44,143 nt of DNA from Deltaproteobacteria bacterium Ga0077539 (GTDB lineage Bacteria; Myxococcota_A; Polyangia; Polyangiales; Ga0077539): NCBI GenBank assembly GCA_001465015.1, contig LNEO01000166.1, positions 1-44,143 on the forward strand, written 5' to 3'. Shown piece by piece: positions 33,700 to 42,443 of the stretch. Position numbers and translations under genes: made by a program. The notes below the pieces were generated by a model. The model worked only from the letters and a program-made list of their open reading frames with translations, had not been told where the DNA came from and did not search any database. The stretch's first letter is position 1; each line of letters begins with the position of its first letter.

Positions 33700-36210
33700 A
33701 GCTCGCCTCGGATTCCGATGGTCGGAAGGATGGGGAGGCCGGGCCTCGGGCGGCGATCCGTGAAGTCGTGCTGATAGACCCAGCCCTCTGCGGTGCGGGC
33801 GTAGTACGCGTTGAGCACGTCGACGTACGCGGACATTTGCAGGGGTCCGAGCATGAACTTGTAGTCCGCGCGAACGTCGAGCTGGTGATACGTGGGCAGT
33901 CGATCGGCCTCGGCGATGTACTGCGGTCGAAATCCGTCGACGTCCGAGTCGTACACGCCGCACGTCGCGTTGGTCGGCATGGTGGTCCAGCGGCTGCAGT
34001 TGACGAGGGAGGTCGGCGCGCCCGTGGCGAGCTGAAAGCGGGCCCCGAGCCGCAGTCGACTCCCGATGTCCCACGAGAGCGCGACGTTCAGGATGTGCGT
34101 CTGGTCGTAGGTGAAAGGAACGACCTTTCCGTTGCCGATGAAGCGCTCGCTGCGCGAGAGCGTGTAGCTCACCCAGCCGTAGATCCCGCGCTCGATCTTG
34201 CGTCGGAGCTGCACTTCGAGGCCGTACGCGTGGCCCTCGCCGTCGGAGAGGGCTCTGGCGCGCATGGCGCCTTGACCGCCTTGGCCTTCGACGAACTCGA
34301 ACGAGGCGCGCGGGAGCTGCCACAGGCGATTGAAGAACCCCGTGACGCGCAGATCGAGGTTGAACGGGAGGTCGACCTCGGTGCCGACGCTCGACTGCCA
34401 GGCGCGCTGCGGCAACAGGTTGGGAGATCCCACGAGGGGAATCAGCCCGAACACGGGAGGCGCCTGATGAAAGATCCCTGTCGAGCCGATGATCGAGACG
34501 CGCTCGTGAGCGCGGACGCGAATGACCGTTCGCGGGTCGGCCACGACGTGCCGATTGCCCTGGTAGGCCATGATCTCGACGCGCGTTCCGGCGGTGATCT
34601 CGACGCGCGGGAGGCGGAGGATCTCTTCGACCCACGCGCCGACGCCGAGCTGCGCGACGCCCGTCTGGATGCGCACGACCCTGCTGTTCGTCTGCGGCGC
34701 GGGAACCGCTGCAAATCCAGGGGGCGAAGAGTAGTCGAGGTCCAGCGTGTAGTCGTAGCCGAGCGCGTCGACGCCCACCGTCGTGGTCGCGACGGCGCCG
34801 GTCTTCCATCGAAGAAACGCGCGCGTGCCCATCGTTGCGCCGAACGCGGTGATGCCTCGATCGGGGCGGCCCGGGTCCACCTGCACGATCCCCGTTCGAT
34901 CGAAGCCGAGCATCCCGCTCCAGTGCGCGCTGAGCTCGGGCGTCGTGTAGTCGAGCCGCGCGATCGCGCGCCCGAAGTCGTACTTGAGCGCGTCTCGCGC
35001 GGACGCTGCGGTCGCGCCGACGCCCGTGGCCTCGGTGCGATCGAAGGTGTCCGACGAGATGAACCCGAAGATGCTCGCCCGCAATCGGTCGGTGATTCGG
35101 TAATCCGCGCGCACCTGCGCGTCGCCGAAGTTGACGTTGACCCCTGGCGACACGAGCGGCAGCAGAAGGTCGTAGTACGAGCGTCGCGCGGCCAGGGCGA
35201 CCGAGCCGCGACCGCGCGCGGGCGAGCGCGCTCGCGCGAAAGATGTCGATCTCGAGCTCGGCCCTGGGTCGATCCGTGGGCGGCGCCGCGGTCTCGAGCG
35301 AGATTACGCCTGCGGAGAAGCGCCCGTACTGCAGCGGATAGCCGCCGGGATAGAAGTCGAGCTGGCCGACCAGCCTCGACGAGATCACCGCGGGGCCCGC
35401 CGCGAGGTGATACAGAATCAGCACGGGATAGCCGTCGATGAAGAACCCTGTGTTCTCGAAGGACGCCCCGCGGACGACGAAGAACCCGAGGCCGAACGGC
35501 GTGCGCGCCACGCCCGGGAGCGTCGCGACGACCCTGGTCGGCTCTCCGAACGTTCCTGGAACGGTCGTGAGCTCTTCGGCGCGAAAGGTCATGCGGGTCG
35601 CCGCGCCGGGCTCGGGGCGCAGGCCGCGCACCGTCACGCCCTGGTCCTGCGCTGCGCGTCGACGAACTTGATTTGGTGTGCGTCCGACGCGCCCGCGCCG
35701 ACCGTCGCTGTTCTGCGGCGCGCTCGCGGGCGCAGGACCGAAGGGGTTCTCTGGGATCGGCGCCCTCGGGTCGAACGTCGGGCCGGTCGGGGCGCTCTGT
35801 GTGCCCTGCGTGCCCTGCGCGCCCTGCGGATTGGCGTCGGCGCCGCTCCGCGCGGCGGGGCGGAGTCGAAAACGAAATCGAACGCGCGCGCGCACCGGTC
35901 GGCCATTTTGTTCAGCCGGCGCGAAGGTCATGGCTCGCGCTGCGTCTGTCGCGAGCGCGTCGACGTCGTCGCGCGCGCCCTCGACGACCCTCGCGGAAGC
36001 GACCCTTCCTGTCTCGTCGATCTCGACTTCGAGCAGCACCGACGCGCCGGACGTCAGGTCTGCCGGGGCCTCGACGGATGGGGCGCGCAAGAGCCTCGGC
36101 GGGCTGTCAGCGCGCGCGGCGATCGGCGCCATGAGCGCCGCCGCGATCACCGCGAAGGTCGCGCGCGACGAAGCGTGCGGCGTGTACTTCGATCGACTTC
36201 GGGCCCGCAT
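33696..36210 (-). CDS. TonB domain fused to TonB-dependent receptor (frameshifted as given)
   Basis: About 837 residues if joined. After a signal (FAVIAAALMAPIAARA) comes a TonB-C-like domain (ASVLLEVEIDETGRVASARV, then ALATDAARAMTFAPA), a Gln/Gly/Thr linker, a plug (RVVATLPGVARTPFGLGFFV, RGASFENTGFFIDGYPV, GGYPLQYGRFSAGVI) and a 22-strand-type barrel (RADYRITDRLRASIFGF through FTDRRPRPGLPILPTI). At about 35210-35222 one extra G within a GC-rich run breaks the frame; without it the sequence continues GRGSVALAARRSYYDLLLPL. It is either a sequencing error or a recent inactivating mutation. Start at 36210 or 36243. Confidence 0.8.
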
Positions 36211-36294
36211 CGGCGCGTGCTGGGATCGTAGCGCGTCGAACACAGGAGCGGGCGATGGTTGTCGGTCCCGCGTCGTTTCGACGGCGACAGCGGC

Positions 36295-37017
36295 TCAGCG
36301 AGCCGGGAGCGCAGGAACTGCCGGGGAGGTCGCGCGCTGCTCCATGCGGCGTTGGTGCTCGCCCGCGTTCCAGAGCGCGAAGATGGTGCCCCAGCCCATC
36401 CCGATGAGCAGAACGAAGAAGAGGTAGGAGATGTTTTGCACGCGCTTTCGCGCGGTCTCGGTGGCGGCGTAGCCCCACGTCAGGCCTCCGGTCGCGATGC
36501 CGTTGGACAAGTGATACGCGGTGGCGAGCACGCCGAGCAGGTACACGACGAAGGTCGGCGGGTTGTGGTGCATCTCGTACGAGATGTCCGCGAACGTCTC
36601 GTGGTGGCCGGTCGTGATAAGCGGCTTGAACCGCGCCATGACAATGTGCGCGCCGAGGAAGAGCACGAGGCCGATGGCGCTCAAGCGCTGGAGCAAGAAC
36701 TTCAGGTTGTCGAAGTTCGAGTACGACCCGTTGTTGTACTTGACGATCCGCAGCCGTCGGATGCCCCACACCGTGTGAATCACCAGCGGCAGCAAGACGA
36801 TGGTGCTGGTGATCACCTCGACGAGCGGCGCTCGCGCGGCGGTGACCGACTGCTCCCACTGCTGCGGTCCCTGAAAGGCCGAGAGATTCGAGTACAGGTG
36901 CCAGGTGGTCCAGACGGCGAGCGGCGCAAACGCCAGAAACGACCCTACTCGTTGGGACAACATCGACTGCGTGGGCTCGGACGCAGCGGACTCGGTGGTG
37001 GACTCGGTGGTGCTCAT
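36295..37017 (-). CDS. sdhC: Succinate dehydrogenase/fumarate reductase cytochrome b subunit (di-heme SdhC type)
   Basis: 240 residues with about five membrane helices and four His at the right helix positions (His40, His81, His124, His169), as in di-heme cytochrome b of Bacillus/Wolinella-type enzymes. Segments TTWHLYSNLSAFQG, IHTVWGIRRLRIVKYNN, GAHIVMARFKPL and TAYHLSNGIATGGLTWGYA fit the family. It anchors the flavoprotein and Fe-S subunits and exchanges electrons with quinone. No sdhA or sdhB lies in the window; the downstream gene here is the receptor. The partner genes must be elsewhere. Confidence 0.9.
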   Translation of the reverse strand: MSTTESTTESAASEPTQSMLSQRVGSFLAFAPLAVWTTWHLYSNLSAFQGPQQWEQSVTAARAPLVEVITSTIVLLPLVIHTVWGIRRLRIVKYNNGSYSNFDNLKFLLQRLSAIGLVLFLGAHIVMARFKPLITTGHHETFADISYEMHHNPPTFVVYLLGVLATAYHLSNGIATGGLTWGYAATETARKRVQNISYLFFVLLIGMGWGTIFALWNAGEHQRRMEQRATSPAVPALPAR

Positions 37018-37177
37018 GGGACTCTTGGTTGGTGACCGCGGGCTCGGTTCGACGCGAGCGACTCTTATAGGCGCCCGGCCGCCGCGTTTCCACAGGCTGG
37101 CGACGCGGGAAGCGTCTACCGCGAAACGGCGCCTGTCACCAAGCCCCTCGTACGACGGCTCCGCCTACGGTTGCCGG

Positions 37178-38041
37178 TCAGCGCGCTGCGACCTGTGCCG
37201 GGTCGGTGATGGTTCGCGTGGCGACGCGTCCATCGCGCCCCACGGTCGCCGAGCGCACGGCGCCGTTGGCTTCTCGCCAGCGAACCTCGAATCCGTGGGC
37301 CGCCGCGCGAACGGCCTCGATCGCCGCGATTTGCGTGTCTTCCGCGAGGAGAACGCCTTCGCCCTGCCGCGCGCCTTCGGCGTTGACGCGCGCGAAGTAG
37401 ACGCCTTGATCGAGCTGAACGGCGACGCCGTGCTCGTTCGTTCCCGCGGCGAGGCGGGTCGATCGTGGGGACTCGAGCCCGTCGTGAACGATGCTCGGGC
37501 GCCCCACGGGGCGGCGATTGCTATCCAGTCGAGCAAACCGAACACGTCCGTTGCTCGGGTCGGTCCACGCGACGATGAACCCGTTGCCCACCGCGACGAC
37601 GTCCGGCGGATAGACCTCTTCTTCTTCGCTGACCGCTTGCCGGACCATCGCCGGTGCGGCGCTGATGGAGCCTCGCTCGTCGGCCACCATCATGAACGCC
37701 CGCTGGTGCGATTTGTCGCCCCACGAGACCGCCCAGCCGTTGGTGGTGCGCGTCGCGTGGGCGTCCACGTGATCTTCGTCCGACCGAACCACGAGCGCGC
37801 CAGACTCGACGCGGATCGCGGGCGCCTGCTCGGAGAGCTGTCGGCGACGGTTGCCTTCGCGCTCCTCCGGGCTGACCGCGTTGTTCGAGTGGGACGAGAT
37901 CGCGCTGCCGAGCGCCGCTGGCGCCGGTCTGGATGCCGCGCGATCGGACCGCGAACAGCCCGTGCCGACCATCGATGCGCTCGCGAGTGCGAGGCTGATG
38001 GTGAGGACTGCGCGCGACGAAACGAATCGAGTCAGGGTCAT
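37178..38041 (-). CDS. Exported protein with propeller-like repeats, probable lipoprotein
   Basis: 287 residues from ATG 38041 (MTLTRFVSSRAV). The signal ends near VGTGC (Cys29), a weak lipobox. Short blocks such as GWAVSWGDKSHQRAFMMVAD, GNGFIVAWTDPSNGRVRFAR and GTNEHGVAVQLDQGVYFARV look like blades of a small beta-propeller, typical of myxobacterial exported proteins. Function unknown. The 136 bp between its start and the stop of the next gene contain a run of nine C (near 38111-38119) that could be sequencing-prone. Confidence 0.75.
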   Translation of the reverse strand: MTLTRFVSSRAVLTISLALASASMVGTGCSRSDRAASRPAPAALGSAISSHSNNAVSPEEREGNRRRQLSEQAPAIRVESGALVVRSDEDHVDAHATRTTNGWAVSWGDKSHQRAFMMVADERGSISAAPAMVRQAVSEEEEVYPPDVVAVGNGFIVAWTDPSNGRVRFARLDSNRRPVGRPSIVHDGLESPRSTRLAAGTNEHGVAVQLDQGVYFARVNAEGARQGEGVLLAEDTQIAAIEAVRAAAHGFEVRWREANGAVRSATVGRDGRVATRTITDPAQVAAR

Positions 38042-38189
38042 CAGCGAGGGGACCTTTCGGAGCAAACGCGCCAACTCGAGAACTTTAGTCCATCTCGCCG
38101 ACGGCAAACAGCCCCCCCCCAGACAGGCGGATCGGGCGTCCGACGAATCGACGCCAGTCATTTGACAATCCGGGACCCTGTTCGGGCGC

Positions 38190-38792
38190 TCAGTTCGCGC
38201 GGCGCATCGTGCCGTCCCGCTCGATGTCGAGCAGGATCGTCTGCGGCTGCGTCTCACCCTGTCGCGGCGCGAGCGAGACGGTGACGCGAAACACCGACGA
38301 GCCAGCGGCGCGCGAGGCGTTGGCGCTGTCGGGCCGGCGTCCGGCCTGAAGCGAGATAACCTCTGCCGCGAGGCCCGCGGCGATCTCGGCGTTGCCGACG
38401 GCCAGGCGAAGCTCCCTCGCGCGCTCGTTCGCCCACGCGATCGGGTCTGCGACGACCTCCGCTCGGGCGTCGCGGCATCGCACTACGACGGAGGCCGCGA
38501 AGGGCGGTGCGCCTCGGATCCCGAGCCGCTCGACGGGCAAGAGCGCGTAGCCGAGCAAAAACGAGAACGGCCTCAGGTTCTCTCGCTCGTAGCGCAACAC
38601 GAGCGCCGGCGTGAGCAGCGGCGCGGCCCACGCAGGAGCGCGTGGGCGCAGCGCCGCCGAGACGCTGGCGGCGACGCGTCGGTTCATTGTGCAGGTCTGG
38701 CCGTGGGCTTCGCCGGTCACAGTGATCGTCGCTGCCGCCGACGCAAGGACCGCGACGGCGAGCGCGCCGCGAGCGAACGAATCGATACGCAT
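38190..38792 (-). CDS. Exported protein of unknown function
   Basis: 200 residues from ATG 38792 (MRIDSFARGALAVAVLAS) with a classic cleavable signal ending GEAHG-QT. The mature part has a short Cys-x-Met start (TCTMNRRVAASVSAAL), a strand-rich middle (LRYERENLRPFSFLLGYALL) and a C-terminal helix/strand section (VFRVTVSLAPRQGETQPQTI, LLDIERDGTMRR). No family is recognised. There are two Cys. It is probably periplasmic. It shares strand with the propeller protein downstream. Confidence 0.65.
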   Translation of the reverse strand: MRIDSFARGALAVAVLASAAATITVTGEAHGQTCTMNRRVAASVSAALRPRAPAWAAPLLTPALVLRYERENLRPFSFLLGYALLPVERLGIRGAPPFAASVVVRCRDARAEVVADPIAWANERARELRLAVGNAEIAAGLAAEVISLQAGRRPDSANASRAAGSSVFRVTVSLAPRQGETQPQTILLDIERDGTMRRAN

Positions 38793-38892
38793 CGTCACAG
38801 GGTATTCTACCGCAGCTCTGCCGTCGGTTGGTTCGAAGTTTGTTTCGACCACCGGCTGACTCGGATCGGCGAAGCGCCTTCGGTGACCGCGC

Positions 38893-39318
38893 TCAGCCAG
38901 TCAGAGACAGGGTGGGAGCGCCGAGGAGCGCGAGGGCGTCCTCTCGGGTCTCGACGCTCTCGACGCGAACGGACCGCGCGCAGGCTGCCAGCGCGTGCAC
39001 CGACGAGCGGAGCTGCGCCGAGGTGCTCACGAGCACGACGCGCTCGAGCCCCGCGCCGTTGCGGGGAATCCACCGGGCGATCTCGACCACCGCGCCGCGG
39101 CCGAACCGCGAGACGTCGAGCGAGTCGATCACCAGCGTATCGAGCGTCGGATTCGCGCGGCGAGCGTCCTCGAGCGCGCGAAGCGCCTCGCGCACCGAGG
39201 GGAGTGACACGGCGCCCTCGGCCATGAGCGTGAAGTGGGGGACAGGGGACTGCGCGAGAACGAGCCGGAGGCCGTGCACCTCGGCGGCGACCGCGTCGAG
39301 AGAACCTTGATTGTTCAT
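38893..39318 (-). CDS. STAS-like / SpoIIAA-like domain protein
   Basis: 141 residues from ATG 39318 (MNNQGSLDAV). The core reads FTLMAEGAVSLPSVREALRA, LDTLVIDSLDVSRFGRGAVV and RVVLVSTSAQLRSSVHALAA, the strand-helix pattern of a STAS fold, with Ser in the DSLDVSRF loop at the usual phosphorylation site. It may be an anti-sigma-factor antagonist-like signalling protein, but no kinase partner is adjacent. Cytoplasmic. I am moderately sure of the fold. Confidence 0.72.
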   Translation of the reverse strand: MNNQGSLDAVAAEVHGLRLVLAQSPVPHFTLMAEGAVSLPSVREALRALEDARRANPTLDTLVIDSLDVSRFGRGAVVEIARWIPRNGAGLERVVLVSTSAQLRSSVHALAACARSVRVESVETREDALALLGAPTLSLTG

Positions 39319-39443
39319 TACAAGGCTCAAGGTGACGCGCGATCGCGGCAATGCAAGCGCTGACGTACGCGCCCGTCGATCCGAGCGCGATCGCACAGTC
39401 GGTGCTAGACCTCCCCGCCTGCGGACGTTGATTTGCTGTGTGC

Positions 39444-40433
39444 CTAGCGGCCTTCTTCGAGAAACGCGATCAGCGGCTCGAACACCTGATTGGACGCGTC
39501 TCGGCCGATAAACATGTCCGCGTGCGAGTACGGAACCGAGCGGTCCCCGGCGGTCACGAGCAGCTTGCGCTGGCTCCGCGCGTGGTAGTGCGCGAACGTG
39601 GCGGTCTCTTTGGGCACGATCCCGTCGCCGTTGGCGTAGATCGTACAGAGCGGCTCTTCGAAGCGGGCGACGTCGTCGGTGAGGTTTCGGCCGTTGACGA
39701 TCAGGTCGCCGCGCTTGATCCACTCGGCGATCTCGCGGTTGACGTAGCGCGAGGGGTCTTCGACGGTGTTGACCATCTCGCTGTAGTGCTCGAGGTCCGT
39801 GGCCTCGGTGTTCATGTAGATCTTGAGCGCCCACGGCGCGAGCTTCGCGGCGACGGGCAGCGCGACGCCGGCCAGGGCGCGGGTCTTCTTCAGCTCGACC
39901 GCGCCCGCGAGCCTCGGAGAGCCGAAGAGCACCTTCAACAGCGGGTGCACGTTGGTCCAACGGATGGGCGAGCCGAGCAGCGCGACGCGGCCGGGCGCGG
40001 GGTCCTTGGCCTGCGAGCGGTAGAGCATCGTGATCGTCCCGCCCAGCGAAGCGCCGAGCAGGTCGATTTCGTGTGTGCGAGAGACAGTGTGCTCCCGCGC
40101 GGCGGTGATGGCCGCGGCGAAATCGACGAGCGCGAGGTCGCGCAGGCCGTAGCGGCCCTGCTTTCCGGGGGTGAGCTTCTTCGAGCGACCCTGCTCGCGG
40201 AGATCGACGGTGAAGACCTCGTGCCCTCGGTCCGCGAGCGACGCCGCGAGCGATCGACGCGTGGGGTGATAGTGAAAAATGTACGAGTTCATCCCGTAGC
40301 CCGGAACGATGAACACCGGGCGTTTTTCACGGTCGATCCTCGTCGGATGGTGCGTGCGATACAGCGCCAGGTCCCAGCCGTCGCCGTTGTCCACGTGATA
40401 CCACTCGCGAGCGAGGCCCTCACTTCCGCGCAT
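39444..40433 (-). CDS. Alpha/beta hydrolase (lipase/PHA-synthase-like)
   Basis: 329 residues. The strand-oxyanion segment VFIVPGYGMNSYIF, the nucleophile elbow LLGASLGG (Ser129), an acid in YANGDGIVPKE and the catalytic His in SHADMFIG near the C-terminus are all visible. The size and the NSYIFHYHPTRRSLAASLA segment resemble poly(3-hydroxyalkanoate)-synthase-like hydrolases. Residues 1-40 have no signal, so it acts inside the cell. It overlaps proC by 14 bp at its start, which implies co-transcription though a shared function is not obvious. Confidence 0.87.
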   Translation of the reverse strand: MRGSEGLAREWYHVDNGDGWDLALYRTHHPTRIDREKRPVFIVPGYGMNSYIFHYHPTRRSLAASLADRGHEVFTVDLREQGRSKKLTPGKQGRYGLRDLALVDFAAAITAAREHTVSRTHEIDLLGASLGGTITMLYRSQAKDPAPGRVALLGSPIRWTNVHPLLKVLFGSPRLAGAVELKKTRALAGVALPVAAKLAPWALKIYMNTEATDLEHYSEMVNTVEDPSRYVNREIAEWIKRGDLIVNGRNLTDDVARFEEPLCTIYANGDGIVPKETATFAHYHARSQRKLLVTAGDRSVPYSHADMFIGRDASNQVFEPLIAFLEEGR

Positions 40434-41244
40434 CGCCGAGCTCCCGCGCGCGTCGCGTCGCAGCCTCGACCGCGTCGATGAGGGTCGTGCGCAGTCCTCC
40501 GGCCTCGAGCGTGTGCAAGCCGGCGATCGCCGTGCCGCCGGGGGAGGTCACCTGGTCCTTCAATCGGCCCGGGTGCTCGCCGGTCTCGAGGAGCATGTGC
40601 GCGCTTCCGAGCAGGGTCTGCGCGGCGAGCTGCAGCGCGATCTCGCGCGAGAGGCCCACTTTTACGCCGCCGTCCGCGAGGGCCTCGATGATCAAGAAGA
40701 TGTACGCCGGGCCCGAGCCGGACAGCCCGGTGACCGCGTCGAGCTGGTATTCGTCCACGACGACCACGCGTCCGACCGCTTCGAAGACGGCGCGGGCGAT
40801 CTCGATGTCTTCGTCGGTCGCGTGCGTTCCGCCGGAGATCGCGGTGGCCGACATGCCGACCATCGCCGCGGTGTTGGGCATCGAGCGGACCACGCGGGAG
40901 CCGGGCTCGAGCATCGACTCGATCGTCGACGTGGTGATCCCCGCGGCGACCGAGAGAACGAGCGCTCCCTTGGCCACATGCGGGCGAAGGGCCGGCACGA
41001 CCGAGCCCATCACCTGCGGCTTGACCGAGAGCACGACGATGTCGGCGTCGCGAACGCACGCCCCGTTGTCGGTCGTCGTCGTGATCCCGTACTTCTGCGC
41101 GAGGAGCGCGGTGCGCTCTTGCCGTCGATCCGCCGCAGAAATCGCAGCAGAACCTACGCCTTCGGCGCGACAGAGACCCTTGATCAGCGCCTCGGCCATG
41201 TTTCCTGCGCCGACGAACGCGATGCGTCTACCCTGGAGCTTCAT
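40420..41244 (-). CDS. proC: Pyrroline-5-carboxylate reductase
   Basis: 274 residues, normal length. The NAD(P)-binding motif is AFVGAGNMAEALIKGL near the N-terminus. The reductase signature appears as VRSMPNTAAMVGMSATAIS, AVTGLSGSGPAYIFLIIEAL and QVTSPGGTAIAGLHTLE. It performs the last step of proline synthesis, reducing pyrroline-5-carboxylate. Its start is only 38 bp from the divergent proB start, so the three proline genes form a divergent cluster. The identification is secure. Confidence 0.96.
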   Translation of the reverse strand: MKLQGRRIAFVGAGNMAEALIKGLCRAEGVGSAAISAADRRQERTALLAQKYGITTTTDNGACVRDADIVVLSVKPQVMGSVVPALRPHVAKGALVLSVAAGITTSTIESMLEPGSRVVRSMPNTAAMVGMSATAISGGTHATDEDIEIARAVFEAVGRVVVVDEYQLDAVTGLSGSGPAYIFLIIEALADGGVKVGLSREIALQLAAQTLLGSAHMLLETGEHPGRLKDQVTSPGGTAIAGLHTLEAGGLRTTLIDAVEAATRRARELGDARK

Positions 41245-41282
41245 TGTCTACGAAGCCTGGGAGTGTACCCTCGCCGCCGCTC
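41245..41282. promoter_or_regulatory. Divergent proC / proBA intergenic region
   Basis: Only 38 bp separate the ATG codons of proC and proB. If these starts are correct, the promoters must overlap each other or lie within the opposite coding regions, and transcripts may be leaderless or short-led. No clear -35/-10 or ribosome site was identified. Confidence 0.4.
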
Positions 41283-42410
41283 ATGGACGACCCTCAACAG
41301 CCTTTGCAATACGTCGAAAAGTGGATGCGCGGCGTGCGCCGCGTCGTCGTGAAGATCGGAACCGGCGTGCTCACCACCGCCGGGCGCATCGATCGCGCGG
41401 TGCTCGACGGGATCGCCGCAGATTGTGCGCAGCTCGCCGCGAGCGGGCGCGAGGTCGTGGTGGTCTCGTCTGGCGCGATCGCGCTGGGCGTCGGCGCGCT
41501 GGGATATCCAGCGCGGCCCAAGACCATGGACGCGCTGCAGGCGTGCGCCGCGGCGGGGCAGGGCGAGCTCATTCGTCTGTGGCAAGAGGCCTTTCGGCCG
41601 CACGGACGTGTCGTGGCGCAGGTGCTGCTCACGCACTCGGACCTCGCGGACCGAAAGCGCTTTCTCAACGCGCGGCGCGCGCTCGCGGAGCTGGCGCGGC
41701 GCGGCGCGATCGCGGTGATCAACGAGAACGACACGGTCTCGGTGGACGAGATCGCCTTCGGCGACAACGACGCGCTCAGCGCGCAGGTGGCCAACCTCGT
41801 CGGCGCCGAGCTGCTCGTGATGCTCTCGGTCGCGCCGGCGCTCTTGAATGGTGAACACCGAGTGCCGATCGTGCGCGTCGACGACCCGACCGCCGAGGGG
41901 TTCGTCCGAACCGAGACGAGCTCTGGCGGCAAGGGCGGGATGGTCACCAAGGTTCGCGCGGGACGGGCCGCGGCGAGTGTTGGTGCGGGCGCGGTGATCG
42001 CCGCGGGGAGAGTCCAGGGCATGCTCGGGCGGGTGATGGCGGGCGAGGACGTGGGGACGTTCTTTGTTCCTGCGGTCGAGCGGCTCGCGAGTCGAAAGCA
42101 CTGGATCGCGCACACGCTGAGGAGCAAGGGCACGATCGTCGTCGATGACGGTGCGGCGCGGGCCATCGTCGCCGGCAAGAGCCTGCTGCCCAAGGGCGTG
42201 ATCGACCAATCGGGCTCCTTCGAGCAGGGCGAAGCGGTGGACATCGCGCACGCCAACGGAGCCCCGATCGCGCGCGGCCTCTGCGCGTACGGCGCGGACG
42301 AGCTCGCGCAGATCCGCGGCAAAAAGAGCGCCGAAATCGAGGGCATCCTCGGCTATCACCTCGGCGACGAGGTGGTTCACGCCGACGATATCGTGCTGCT
42401 CGGGGCGTGA
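41283..42410 (+). CDS. proB: Glutamate 5-kinase
   Basis: 375 residues from ATG 41283; a TTG at 41244 would add 13 codons and is less likely. The amino-acid-kinase core shows RVVVKIGTGVL, VVVVSSGAIALG, INENDTVSVDE and GDNDALSAQVANLVGA. The C-terminal PUA domain follows (RKHWIAHTLRSKGTIVVDDG, GAARAIVAGKSLLPKGVI). It phosphorylates glutamate as the first step of proline synthesis and is usually feedback-inhibited by proline. proA starts 33 bp after its stop, giving a proBA operon. Confidence 0.96.
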   Translation: MDDPQQPLQYVEKWMRGVRRVVVKIGTGVLTTAGRIDRAVLDGIAADCAQLAASGREVVVVSSGAIALGVGALGYPARPKTMDALQACAAAGQGELIRLWQEAFRPHGRVVAQVLLTHSDLADRKRFLNARRALAELARRGAIAVINENDTVSVDEIAFGDNDALSAQVANLVGAELLVMLSVAPALLNGEHRVPIVRVDDPTAEGFVRTETSSGGKGGMVTKVRAGRAAASVGAGAVIAAGRVQGMLGRVMAGEDVGTFFVPAVERLASRKHWIAHTLRSKGTIVVDDGAARAIVAGKSLLPKGVIDQSGSFEQGEAVDIAHANGAPIARGLCAYGADELAQIRGKKSAEIEGILGYHLGDEVVHADDIVLLGA

Positions 42411-42443
42411 CGGCCGAGCAGGGCGCTATAACGGAGCACATTC

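Noticed and set aside
32545..36243. Single 1232-codon frame joining receptor start and lipoprotein end
   Set aside because: The middle part in this frame is Arg-rich nonsense, while the true receptor barrel is in another frame; I split it at the frameshift.
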